Origin: Alteriqipengyuania abyssalis
Lineage (GTDB): Bacteria; Pseudomonadota; Alphaproteobacteria; Sphingomonadales; Sphingomonadaceae
Direction of reading: 5' to 3'
Length of the DNA: 64,000 nt
Assembly: GCF_019857185.1 (NCBI RefSeq)
Contig: NZ_JAHWXP010000002.1
Coordinates: 1 to 64,000, forward strand
Both the position numbers and the translations under genes were made by a program. A model generated the notes under the pieces. That model was given only the letters and a program-made list of their open reading frames with translations, did not search any database and was not told the origin of the DNA. Within the stretch, counting starts at the first letter, position 1. Each line of letters opens with the position of its first letter. Below, piece by piece: positions 26,168 to 34,350 of this stretch.

Positions 26168-26380
26168 ATGAACGAAAAACACACACCGGATACGCAGGGC
26201 CAGCACGTCAAGGGCGCTGGCAAGGATGGCGCGAGCATGGAAGAGCCTCGCTGGGCGGACAGCCTGCGAAGCCTTTACGACTCCGTGGTCGACGAACCGA
26301 TCCCCGACAGCTTCAAGGATTTGCTCGCTCAGTTCGACGATCCTGAAAAGGACGCCGGCAAGGGCGGTGGCAAGTCATGA
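26168..26380 (+). CDS. nepR: Anti-sigma factor NepR
   Basis: A 70-residue protein with the NepR signature: RWADSLRSLYDSVVDEPIPD followed by FKDLLAQFDDPEKD, the two helices that clamp EcfG. NepR holds the stress sigma factor inactive until PhyR-P binds it. ATG 26168 gives the usual short disordered N terminus. Its stop overlaps the ecfG start by 4 nt (ATGA), so anti-sigma and sigma factor are translationally coupled. Confidence 0.93.
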   Translation: MNEKHTPDTQGQHVKGAGKDGASMEEPRWADSLRSLYDSVVDEPIPDSFKDLLAQFDDPEKDAGKGGGKS

Positions 26381-26997
26381 GCGGGCACCCCGCACCAGCC
26401 GCCGATCCGGTCGAGTTCAAGCGTGAACTGACCGGCGTGGTTCCGCACCTGCGCGCCTTCGCGCGCGGACTGTGCGGCAGGCCCGACATGGCCGACGACC
26501 TCGTGCAGGAAACGCTGATGAAGGCCTGGGCCGCGCAGGAGCGGTTCGAGCCGGGCACCAGCATGCGCGCGTGGACTTTCGTGATCCTGCGCAATGCCTA
26601 CCTCACCGATATGCGCCGCAACCGCTTTCGCGGAGAATATGACGAGAATGTCGCCGAACGCATTCTGACCGCACCCGCTGGGCAGGAGGAGCCGATCCAC
26701 CTGTCCGACATGCACCGTGCGCTACTGACCCTCCCGCCCGAAAGGCGCGAGGCGCTGCTGCTGGTGGGCGCGGGCGGCTTCTCCTACGAAGAAGCGGCCA
26801 ATATCTGTGGCTGCGCGGTCGGCACGATCAAGAGCCGCGTGGGCCGCGCCCGCGCCGCGCTCAATGCGATGCTTGCCGATGGCGATATTCCCCGGCGCTC
26901 GATCGACGACGACACCGCCCACCGCGCGATCCTGGAAGAGCTGGACGATGTCGCGGCGGGCAATGGTCTGGCCGAACCGACCAATGGGCGCAGCTGA
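26377..26997 (+). CDS. ecfG: General stress ECF sigma factor EcfG
   Basis: A 206-residue ECF sigma factor of the EcfG (ECF15) type. Region 2 holds PHLRAFARGLCGRPDMADDLVQ and MRAWTFVILRNAYLTDMRRN; region 4 holds LPPERREALLLVGAGGFSYEEA and GTIKSRVGRARAALNAM. It directs RNA polymerase to GGAAC-N16/17-CGTT promoters, several of which are visible in this window. It is co-transcribed with nepR, next to phyR and a kinase, which is the canonical alphaproteobacterial locus. Confidence 0.95.
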   Translation: MSGHPAPAADPVEFKRELTGVVPHLRAFARGLCGRPDMADDLVQETLMKAWAAQERFEPGTSMRAWTFVILRNAYLTDMRRNRFRGEYDENVAERILTAPAGQEEPIHLSDMHRALLTLPPERREALLLVGAGGFSYEEAANICGCAVGTIKSRVGRARAALNAMLADGDIPRRSIDDDTAHRAILEELDDVAAGNGLAEPTNGRS

Positions 26998-27057
26998 TGG
27001 CATCCGCGCCCTGTCTGGGCGCGCCCTGACCGCACGCCGCACCGCCGGATCGCCGCG

Positions 27058-28254
27058 ATGAGCGAGCCGGGGGGCGAAGCGGAACGTCGGCCTGACAAGC
27101 CGCCACGTTCCACCGGCGGTTCCAAAAAACGCACACTGCTGGCCGAGCAGGAACTGCGCCTGCTGAGCACGCTGGTGCTGCTGCTGGGCGTGGGCCTGTT
27201 CCTCGCCCTGCCCTTCGTCCTGTCGATAGGCTCGGTGGTGTTCCTGCCGGTTACCGCCGCCGTCCTCCTGACCGTATTGCTCGCCCCGCTGGCCGATCGC
27301 CTGTCGTCATGGGGCGTGCCCAACACGCTTGCTTCGGTGCTCGCGTTGATCATTTTCGTCGCAATCGTGGTGCTCGCCTTCAGCGCGATCCTGCAACCGG
27401 CGTTTTCACTGTTCGACCGGCTGCCCGAACTGATCGAGCAGATCGGATCGCGGTACCGTGAAATGCAGGAGGAGTTTGCCTGGCTCGCCAACGCCAACGA
27501 GCGGCTGACCGACCTGGTCGGTGAATCGGGCGCGACCGAGGTGGTGCTGGCCGGGCCTTCGGTGTTCCAGCAGGTCGCGATCAGCGCGCCGGTGCTGCTG
27601 CTGGAAGTGATGCTGACCTTCCTGATGGCCTTCTTCATGGTCGAAGCGCGCGGACGGCTGCGGCGCAACATCCTGTTCGGGCGAACCAGCTTCGGCACCA
27701 GCGTCAAGGCGGCGCGCGTGCTGCGCGAAGTGCAGGACCGGGTGGCCGCCTACATCCTGACGGTGGCCTGGATCAATCTGGGCGTCGGCATCGTCGTCGC
27801 GCTGGGCGCATGGGCGATGGGCCTGCCCGCACCGATCATGTGGGGCGGCCTCGCAATGCTGCTCAACTTCATTCCCTATGTGGGCCCGCTGGCGATGACC
27901 GGGCTGCTGGTGCTGTTCGGCCTGGGCACGGCGGATTCGGTGTTCCTCGGCATGATCCCCGCGGTCGCCTACATCACGCTGCACGTGTTCGAGGCGAATG
28001 CGATCACGCCCGCGATCCTCGGCCGCCGGTTCACCATGAACCCGGTCATGATCCTGCTCGCCTTTTCCTATTTCACCTGGATCTGGGGCGCGATCGGGGC
28101 GCTGCTGTCGGTCCCGCTGCTGCTGATGCTGACCGCGTTCTTCGACCACGTCGGGCGGCCCAACCTGCTCGGCTTCATCTTCGGCGAACCACTGTTCCAG
28201 ACCCCGCTGATCGAAGAGGCGGACGAGTCCCTCACGCCTTCGCCCAACGGCTGA
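27058..28254 (+). CDS. AI-2E family transporter (PerM/TqsA-like)
   Basis: A 398-residue membrane protein with about eight hydrophobic segments. It has the family C-terminal block INLGVGIVVALGAWAMGLPAP, MLLNFIPYVGPLAMTG and a final SYFTWIWGAIGALLSVPLLL. AI-2E-family proteins export diverse small molecules or ions; the AI-2 name is historical and the substrate is unknown. The N-terminal 25 residues are charged and probably cytoplasmic. It starts 60 nt after ecfG in the same direction and could be co-transcribed. Confidence 0.85.
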   Translation: MSEPGGEAERRPDKPPRSTGGSKKRTLLAEQELRLLSTLVLLLGVGLFLALPFVLSIGSVVFLPVTAAVLLTVLLAPLADRLSSWGVPNTLASVLALIIFVAIVVLAFSAILQPAFSLFDRLPELIEQIGSRYREMQEEFAWLANANERLTDLVGESGATEVVLAGPSVFQQVAISAPVLLLEVMLTFLMAFFMVEARGRLRRNILFGRTSFGTSVKAARVLREVQDRVAAYILTVAWINLGVGIVVALGAWAMGLPAPIMWGGLAMLLNFIPYVGPLAMTGLLVLFGLGTADSVFLGMIPAVAYITLHVFEANAITPAILGRRFTMNPVMILLAFSYFTWIWGAIGALLSVPLLLMLTAFFDHVGRPNLLGFIFGEPLFQTPLIEEADESLTPSPNG

Positions 28255-28269
28255 CACCCGACCTCACAA

Positions 28270-28306
28270 AAAAGGGGCCGGACCGCAGCGCGGCCCGACC
28301 CCTTTT
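28270..28306. terminator. Bidirectional terminator
   Basis: AAAAGGGG pairs with CCCCTTTT across a G/C-rich stem between the convergent transporter gene and sodB. Both strands present a T-run after the stem. Confidence 0.85.
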
Positions 28307-28331
28307 CAATCATTGACGATATCTCGTCCGA

Positions 28332-28946
28332 TCAGCTGGAATATTTCCAGGTTTCACCGCGCGCGAGGTTCTCGCTCGCGAAGCCCCAGTTCAGCTTCTC
28401 GGTCGTCAGCGCCTTGAGATAGGCCGGACGCGCATTCTGGTGGTCGAGGTAGTAGGCGTGTTCCCACAGGTCGATCACGAGCAGCGGGTTGACGCCATCC
28501 TTGTCGGCCAGCGTATCGCCGTCATGGGTTTCCTCGATCGTCAGCTTGCCGCCCTTTTCGGCGAGCCAGACCCAGCCGCTGGCGAAGTGACCGGCACCGC
28601 GTTCCTGCAGTTTTTCCTTGAGCGCATCGACCGAGCCGAAGGCGCTTTCGATCATGCTCTTGAGCTCGTCCGAGGCGGCGGTTTCTTCGCCCGCCATCGA
28701 GTTCCAGTAGAACCCGTGGTTCCAGCTCTGCGCCGAATTGTTGAACAGGCCCTGGTCGCTGCCACGCGCGGCGGCGATGATTTCCTCAAGCGACTTGTTC
28801 GCGTGATCGGTGCCTTCGATCGCCGCGTTGGTCTTGTCGATATAGGCCTTGTGGTGCTTGCCGTGGTGGTAGCTGAGCGTCTCGGCGGAGACCGCCGGGG
28901 CCAGCACGTTATCGGGATAGGGCAGCGGGGTAACTTCGAAAGCCAT
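28332..28946 (-). CDS. sodB: Superoxide dismutase (Fe type)
   Basis: SodB converts superoxide to hydrogen peroxide and oxygen in the cytoplasm. The 204-residue product shows His27 in TLSYHHGKHHKAY, the second His in SWNHGFYWNSM, and the Asp/His pair in DLWEHAYYLDH. AQSWNHGFYW and GSGWVWL-like spacing (FASGWVWLAEKGG) favour the iron or cambialistic type. ATG 28946 follows GGGAGA at about 10 nt. A longer open frame upstream is a shadow of the symporter gene. Confidence 0.96.
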   Translation of the reverse strand: MAFEVTPLPYPDNVLAPAVSAETLSYHHGKHHKAYIDKTNAAIEGTDHANKSLEEIIAAARGSDQGLFNNSAQSWNHGFYWNSMAGEETAASDELKSMIESAFGSVDALKEKLQERGAGHFASGWVWLAEKGGKLTIEETHDGDTLADKDGVNPLLVIDLWEHAYYLDHQNARPAYLKALTTEKLNWGFASENLARGETWKYSS

Positions 28947-28978
28947 GTGAGTTGTCTCCCATTCTTTGGGTTTGTGGT

Positions 28979-30274
28979 TCAGCTGTCGGTAAGTGAACGC
29001 GCGGGCGCGGCATCCGTTGCAAGATTTTCGTCCTTTTGCCGATCGGTCGCACTGGCGAGCGCGACGTCTGCGGTGACGTTGGCCAGCGTGCGCATGATAT
29101 CGGGGATCATCTCCACCGCGACCAGCAGCGCAAGCGGCTCGACCGGCACGCCCATCGCCAGCGCGATCGGCCCGATCGAGACGACGAAGCTGATCGTGCC
29201 GGGCAGGCTGACCGACCCGATCGAGATCACGAAGGCGACCGCGAGCCCCGCGAGCATGGCGGTCAGCCCCAGCTCGATCCCGAACAGGTGCGCGACGTAG
29301 ATCGCCACCGCGAGGTTCATCGCCGGGCTGGTCGCGCGGAAGATCGCGACCGACAGCGGCAAGACGAAATCTGCGACATTCTCGCTGATGTCGAGCCGCC
29401 GCGCGCTCGCCAGCATCGCGGGCAGGCTGGCGAGCGAGCTCTGGGTGGAGATGGCAACCGCCTGTGCAGGCAGCAGCGCGCGTGCGAAGCGCAGCGGCCC
29501 GTGCCGCACCGCACCGACCACGAAGGCGGCGACCAGCACGATCCCGCCCATCGCCGCGACGGTAGCGATATAGTGGATCAGCGTCAGGAACGCCGCGTCC
29601 CCGCCCGCGCGCACCGCGACCCCGAGCGCCAGCGCGAAGACCCCGACCGGCGCAACCCACAGCACCCAGCCGATCACCATCAGCATCGCATTCGCGACAG
29701 CTTCGAAAAAGCTGCGCAGGATTGCGGACTGCTCGGGCGCCAGGCGGGTGATCGCGACCGCGAACAGCGCGAAGAAGATCGTTAGCGGCAGCATCGCGGT
29801 CTCGGCCGCGGCGGCGATAATGTTGGGCGCGATCAGCGAGAGGATGAATTCGCTTAAGCCCGGCACCTCCTGCGGCTCGACATTCGCAGCCAGCAGGCTC
29901 TGCGCGCCTGCGGGCGGCGGCACGGCGTCCAGCAGCAGCGGCATCGCGATCAGTGTGGCGACCCCGCCGAAGACCAGCGCCGCCGCGACGAACACCAGCA
30001 TCCGTCGCGCGGTCGCCCCGGCGCGCGCGGCACTCGCGAGCTGGGTGATGCCCAGCACCAGCAGTGCGGCGACCAGCGGGATGATCGTCATCTGCAAGGC
30101 GCGCAGCCACAGCGCGCCCGCCGGTGCGGTGACCGGCAGAATGCTGTCCGCAACCGGCCGCCCGGCGATCAGCGATCCGGCGATCAGCCCGGCGACGAGC
30201 CCGCCGAAGGTCCACCAGACCGGCAGGCGCAACGTCACCAGCCGTGCGGGACGGGTTGTCTCAGGTGCCGACAA
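28979..30274 (-). CDS. Dicarboxylate/amino acid:cation symporter (DAACS family)
   Basis: A membrane protein of about 430 residues with the DAACS/GltP plan: about eight helices, [19 protein letters not shown], the serine-rich re-entrant loop [39 protein letters not shown], and a C-terminal [19 protein letters not shown]. It probably imports dicarboxylates or acidic amino acids with Na+ or H+. The start is uncertain: TTG 30274 and GTG 30238 are both possible, and the annotated start is tentative. It is divergent from glmM, with only about 100 bp between. Confidence 0.82.
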   Translation of the reverse strand: MSAPETTRPARLVTLRLPVWWTFGGLVAGLIAGSLIAGRPVADSILPVTAPAGALWLRALQMTIIPLVAALLVLGITQLASAARAGATARRMLVFVAAALVFGGVATLIAMPLLLDAVPPPAGAQSLLAANVEPQEVPGLSEFILSLIAPNIIAAAAETAMLPLTIFFALFAVAITRLAPEQSAILRSFFEAVANAMLMVIGWVLWVAPVGVFALALGVAVRAGGDAAFLTLIHYIATVAAMGGIVLVAAFVVGAVRHGPLRFARALLPAQAVAISTQSSLASLPAMLASARRLDISENVADFVLPLSVAIFRATSPAMNLAVAIYVAHLFGIELGLTAMLAGLAVAFVISIGSVSLPGTISFVVSIGPIALAMGVPVEPLALLVAVEMIPDIMRTLANVTADVALASATDRQKDENLATDAAPARSLTDS

Positions 30275-30375
30275 GCGCGATTGCCCCCTTCCATCGCCGT
30301 GCCTGCGCGTCCACAAGCGCGCTCCACGGGATCGCCTCGGTACAGACGACAAGCAAGGGTGTGAAGACCTCGATC

Positions 30376-31713
30376 ATGGCACGCAAATACTTCGGCACCG
30401 ACGGAATTCGCGGAGAGACCAACAAGGGCGCGATGACCGCCGCCATGGCGATGCGCGTCGCGCAGGCCGCGGGCGCGCATTTCCGGCGGGGCGACCATCG
30501 CCACCGGGTGGTGATCGGCAAGGACACGCGCCTGTCGGGCTACATGGTCGAGAACGCGCTGGTCGCAGGCTTCACCAGCATGGGCGTGAACGTGATCCAG
30601 ACCGGTCCGCTGCCCACCCCCGCGATCGCGATGCTGACGCGCGAGATGCGCGCCGATCTGGGGGTGATGATTTCGGCCAGCCACAATCCCTATCAGGACA
30701 ACGGCATCAAGCTGTTCGGCCCCGACGGTTTCAAGCTGTCCGACGAGGACGAGGCCGCGATCGAGGCGCTGATCGATCAGGAACCCGAGTTGGTCCCCGC
30801 CAGCGAGATCGGACGCGCGCGCCGGATCGAGGATTCGCGCGGGCGCTATATTCACGCGGTCAAGCAGTCGGTCAGCGACAAGACCCGGTTCGACGATCTG
30901 AAAGTGGTGGTCGATTGCGCCAATGGCGCGGCCTATCAGGTCGCCCCCAGCGCGATCTGGGAACTGGGCGCGGAGGTCATCACGCTCGGTGTCGATCCCA
31001 ACGGCACCAATATCAACGACGGGGTCGGCTCGACCTCTCTCGACGCGGTCAAGGCCAAGGTCGTGGAGACCGGCGCCGATATCGGCATTGCGCTGGATGG
31101 CGATGCGGATCGGCTGATCGTGATCGACGAGAAGGGCGAGGCGATCGACGGCGACCAGATCATGGCCTCGATCGCGACCCGCATGGCGGAAAAGGGCCAG
31201 CTGCGCGGTGGCGGCGTGGTCGCGACGGTGATGAGCAACCTCGGCCTCGAACGCTATTTGGAAGGCAAGGGTCTGACGCTGGAGCGGACCAAGGTCGGCG
31301 ATCGCTATGTTCTGGGCCGGATGCGCAGCGGCGGCTTCAATGTCGGCGGCGAACAGTCGGGCCACATGATCCTGCTCGACCATGCGACCACCGGCGACGG
31401 TACGGTTGCGGCGATGCGCGTGCTCGCCAGCCTGGTCCGCTCCAACCGCCCCGCGTCGGAAGAGCTGCGGATGTTCGAGCCCGTGCCCCAGCTGCTCAAG
31501 AACGTGCGCTACGACGGGGCGAGCCCGCTCGACGCGGAAACGGTCAAGGCCGCGATCAAGGATGCGGAGCGGGCGCTGGCGGGCAAGGGCCGGCTGGTGA
31601 TCCGCGCTTCGGGCACCGAACCGCTGATCCGCGTGATGGCGGAGGGCGACGATGCGTGCGAGGTGGAACAGGTGGTCGACGCGGTGTGCGACGCGGTCAG
31701 GGCGGCCGGCTGA
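30376..31713 (+). CDS. glmM: Phosphoglucosamine mutase
   Basis: GlmM converts glucosamine-6-phosphate to glucosamine-1-phosphate for peptidoglycan and LPS precursors. The 445-residue product starts [16 protein letters not shown]. It has the phosphoserine motif [13 protein letters not shown] with Ser102 (as in E. coli), the metal loop [14 protein letters not shown], the sugar loop [13 protein letters not shown] and the phosphate-binding end [16 protein letters not shown] 30376 is set by the conserved N terminus. Its TGA shares bases with the next ATG (TGATG). Confidence 0.97.
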   Translation: MARKYFGTDGIRGETNKGAMTAAMAMRVAQAAGAHFRRGDHRHRVVIGKDTRLSGYMVENALVAGFTSMGVNVIQTGPLPTPAIAMLTREMRADLGVMISASHNPYQDNGIKLFGPDGFKLSDEDEAAIEALIDQEPELVPASEIGRARRIEDSRGRYIHAVKQSVSDKTRFDDLKVVVDCANGAAYQVAPSAIWELGAEVITLGVDPNGTNINDGVGSTSLDAVKAKVVETGADIGIALDGDADRLIVIDEKGEAIDGDQIMASIATRMAEKGQLRGGGVVATVMSNLGLERYLEGKGLTLERTKVGDRYVLGRMRSGGFNVGGEQSGHMILLDHATTGDGTVAAMRVLASLVRSNRPASEELRMFEPVPQLLKNVRYDGASPLDAETVKAAIKDAERALAGKGRLVIRASGTEPLIRVMAEGDDACEVEQVVDAVCDAVRAAG

Positions 31714-31937
31714 TGCTCGACATGCGGCCCGATTGCGAACGCTGCGGTGCGGATCTGCCCGCGCCCCGGCCGGGCGCCTTCATCTGCAGCTTCGAATGCA
31801 CCTTCTGCGCGCAGTGCGCGGAGGCGCTGGACGATCTGTGCCCCAATTGCGGAGGCGAACTGATGGACCGACCCACGCGAACGGGCGACCTGCTCGAGAG
31901 ATTCCCAGCCAGCACCGAGCGCAAGTTCAAGGGATGA
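31713..31937 (+). CDS. DUF1272 small cysteine-rich protein
   Basis: A 74-residue protein with eight cysteines in four pairs at residues 8/11, 25/29, 32/35 and 43/46 (CERC, CSFEC, CAQC, CPNC), consistent with two zinc sites. This is the DUF1272 arrangement, of unknown function. The start overlaps the glmM stop (TGATG) and the stop overlaps the thiD start (ATGA), so it is tightly coupled to both. The C-terminal 25 residues are charged and probably flexible. Confidence 0.85.
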   Translation: MLDMRPDCERCGADLPAPRPGAFICSFECTFCAQCAEALDDLCPNCGGELMDRPTRTGDLLERFPASTERKFKG

Positions 31938-32749
31938 GCGACAAGCCCCCTCCCCGCATTCTCTCCATCGCCGGGTCCGATTCGGGCGGCGGTGCCGGCA
32001 TCCAGGCCGACATCAAGACGATCACGATGCTCGGCGGCTATGCGATGACCGCGATCACCGCGATCACCGCGCAGAATTCGCGCGGTGTGCAGGGGATCAC
32101 TCCGCTGAGCGGCGATTTCGTGGTCGAACAGATCGATTCCTGCCTGACCGATTTCGGCGCAGACGCGATCAAGATCGGGATGCTCCACGATGCGGGGATC
32201 ATCGCCGAGGTCGCCAAGGGCCTCGCGACCCTGCCCGAGGCGCAGGGTGTACCGCTGATCCTCGACCCGGTGATGGTCGCCACGTCGGGCGCGCGGCTGC
32301 TGCGCGAAGATGCGGTAGAGATTATGCGTGAGCAGCTGTTCCCGCTGGCGACGCTGCTCACACCCAATCTGCCCGAACTCGAAATCCTCGCCGGCCAATC
32401 GCTCACCGATACCGGGCAGATCGTGGAGGCGTCGATCGCGCTGGCCGAGGCGAATGACTGCCACGTGCTCGCCAAGGGCGGGCACACGGATGATGCGCGG
32501 GTGATCGACATCCTGTGTTCGCCCGAAGGCTTCCTGATGCAGTTCGACGATGCGAAGATCGATTCGCGCCACACGCATGGCACGGGCTGCACTCTGTCCG
32601 CCGCCATCGCCACGCTGGTCGGCCACGGGCAACCGCTGCATCACGCGATCCGGCTGGCGCGGCAATTCACCCGCGCAGCGATCGAAAACGCGCCGGGCTT
32701 CGGCGACGGCCACGGCCCGATGGGCCATCAGGCGGTGCGCAAACTTTAG
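31934..32749 (+). CDS. thiD: Hydroxymethylpyrimidine/phosphomethylpyrimidine kinase
   Basis: ThiD phosphorylates HMP and HMP-phosphate in thiamine synthesis. The 271-residue ribokinase-fold product has ILSIAGSDSGGGAGIQADIK at the N terminus, GYAMTAITAITAQNS, DAIKIGMLHD, LDPVMVATSGARLL, and the ATP/anion-hole motif THGTGCTLSAAIAT. It overlaps the DUF1272 gene by 4 nt and closes a glmM-DUF1272-thiD unit. There is no TPP riboswitch upstream. Confidence 0.94.
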   Translation: MSDKPPPRILSIAGSDSGGGAGIQADIKTITMLGGYAMTAITAITAQNSRGVQGITPLSGDFVVEQIDSCLTDFGADAIKIGMLHDAGIIAEVAKGLATLPEAQGVPLILDPVMVATSGARLLREDAVEIMREQLFPLATLLTPNLPELEILAGQSLTDTGQIVEASIALAEANDCHVLAKGGHTDDARVIDILCSPEGFLMQFDDAKIDSRHTHGTGCTLSAAIATLVGHGQPLHHAIRLARQFTRAAIENAPGFGDGHGPMGHQAVRKL

Positions 32750-32793
32750 GGGTGAAGCCCGGGCGTCCTCGCGACGAGAGCCGCCCGCGCCCG

Positions 32794-33681
32794 CTACACC
32801 TTCAGGTCGTAGAACTTGGCGATCGCCGCCCACGCCTCGTCGGCGGTCTCGCACCAGGTTATCAGGTCGAGATCGCGCGCGGAGATCGTCCCTTCCTCGG
32901 CCAGCGCCTCGAAATTGATCACCCGGCTCCAGAAATCCTCGCCGAACAGCAGGATCGGCATGGGCTTCATCTTGCCGGTCTGGATCAGCGTCAGCAGTTC
33001 GAAGAACTCGTCGAACGTGCCGAACCCGCCGGGGAACACCGCAACCGCCTTCGCGCGCAGCAGGAAGTGCATCTTGCGCAGCGCGAAGTAGTGAAACTGG
33101 AAGCTGAGGTAGGGCGTGACGTAGGTATTGGGCGCCTGCTCGTGCGGCAGCACGATGTTGAGGCCGATGCTCTCGCCACCCGCGTCGCTTGCGCCGCGAT
33201 TGCCCGCTTCCATGATCGACGGGCCGCCACCGGTGGTGACCACGAACTGCCGCTCGCCATTCTCGATGATCGCCTTTTCGGTGACCATCCGTGCAAGGTT
33301 GTAGGCTTCCTGATAATACTTGGCCTTGCCGATCAGGCTCCGGGTGACCTTGGCTTCATCCTCGGGCTCACTTTCGGCGCGCTTTTCCATCGCCTCGACA
33401 TCTTCGGTCGAGGGGATTCGCGCAGAGCCGTACATCACCAGCGTGCTGCCCACGCCCGCCTGATCCAGCAGCATTTCCGGCTTGAGCAGCTCAAGCTGGA
33501 AACGGACCGGGCGCAGCTCTGGCTTGAGGAGGAACTCCTCGTCGCTGAACGCCAGCTTGTAGGCCGGGTGCCGCGTCTGCGGCGTATCGAAGCTGCTGGC
33601 GCCCTCGGCGAAACCCGCCTCTTCCTGCGCCCCGTAAAACCGGCGATCATAGAGATCGCGCACACCACCATCTTTGCTCAT
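32794..33681 (-). CDS. LOG-family nucleotide 5'-monophosphate phosphoribohydrolase-like protein
   Basis: The 295-residue product has the LOG signature: VVTTGGGPSIMEAGNRGA and FPGGFGTFDEFFELLTLIQ. LOG proteins release a base (cytokinin or another purine) from nucleoside monophosphates; older annotations call them lysine decarboxylases. The first 90 residues are an extension seen in the longer bacterial group. ATG 33681 is preferred over an upstream ATG at 33717. It converges with thiD. Confidence 0.85.
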   Translation of the reverse strand: MSKDGGVRDLYDRRFYGAQEEAGFAEGASSFDTPQTRHPAYKLAFSDEEFLLKPELRPVRFQLELLKPEMLLDQAGVGSTLVMYGSARIPSTEDVEAMEKRAESEPEDEAKVTRSLIGKAKYYQEAYNLARMVTEKAIIENGERQFVVTTGGGPSIMEAGNRGASDAGGESIGLNIVLPHEQAPNTYVTPYLSFQFHYFALRKMHFLLRAKAVAVFPGGFGTFDEFFELLTLIQTGKMKPMPILLFGEDFWSRVINFEALAEEGTISARDLDLITWCETADEAWAAIAKFYDLKV

Positions 33682-33786
33682 TGAAGCGGCGATAGGCGGC
33701 AATCGCGCGCCCGGCAAGGACCGAGCGCACCGGCGCGCACGTTGCCGGGTGACGTAGGCCGAATTGCGGCCTAAGGCCCCGCCCCG

Positions 33787-34272
33787 ATGCCAGCGTTACA
33801 GCACATTCGGCGGTCGCCGCCCTGGAGGATGATATCCATCCTGCTGCTGGCCTTCGGCCTCAATGCGCTGGCTCCCTCCGGCTACATGATCGCGCGGACG
33901 CAGGGCGGCTTGCCCGGCGTGGTGGTCTGCCCCGAAACGCATCCGCTGGCCCGCGCTATCGAGGCTTCGCGCGAGCGGCACGAGATGCACGATGGCATGG
34001 CGATGGATCATGCCGCGATGGGTCACGCGGTCGTCGATCACGCCGCGATGGGCCACGCCAGCGACGATGGCACCGCCCCGACGGCGACCGACAAGGGGCA
34101 CTGCGCGCTGGCCAGCGCTGCGAAGCTCGCGCTCCATTCTCCCGGCGAAGCCCTGCTGGCGGCAGAGATGGCCTATGCCGTCCTGCTCGGTCTCAGAGCG
34201 ATCCGTCCGCTGGCGCTTCGTGCGCCACCGCATCTGCGCCCACCATTGCGCGGGCCCCCGCCGGCGATCTGA
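33787..34272 (+). CDS. DUF2946-like His/Met-rich membrane-anchored protein
   Basis: A 161-residue protein with one N-terminal hydrophobic segment (MISILLLAFGLNALAPSGYM) and a His/Met-rich stretch with HEMHDGMAMDHAAMGH and a second DHAAMGH unit. A single Cys pair (VVCPE, GHCAL) flanks it. The C-terminal helix EALLAAEMAYAVLLGLRAI precedes a Pro-rich tail. The layout resembles DUF2946 proteins, often found beside TonB-dependent copper receptors. Metal binding is inferred from the motif composition. A start at ATG 33829 is also possible. Confidence 0.65.
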   Translation: MPALQHIRRSPPWRMISILLLAFGLNALAPSGYMIARTQGGLPGVVVCPETHPLARAIEASRERHEMHDGMAMDHAAMGHAVVDHAAMGHASDDGTAPTATDKGHCALASAAKLALHSPGEALLAAEMAYAVLLGLRAIRPLALRAPPHLRPPLRGPPPAI

Positions 34273-34350
34273 CACCGACAATCCATTCAGATCACGCGCG
34301 CCGCGCACCGGGCAGTCCAGCCCCGTCGCGCCGCGCATCGGAGAATTTTT

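Noticed and set aside
28332-30215. A 627-codon minus-strand frame joining upstream sequence to sodB, suggesting a SOD fusion
   Set aside because: The upstream part is an alternate frame of the symporter gene, Arg/Ala-rich and without domain. sodB has its own ATG at 28946 with GGGAGA upstream.
32750-32793. A possible hairpin CGGGCG/CGCCCG between thiD and the LOG gene as terminator
   Set aside because: The stem is short, the loop long and no T-run follows on either strand.
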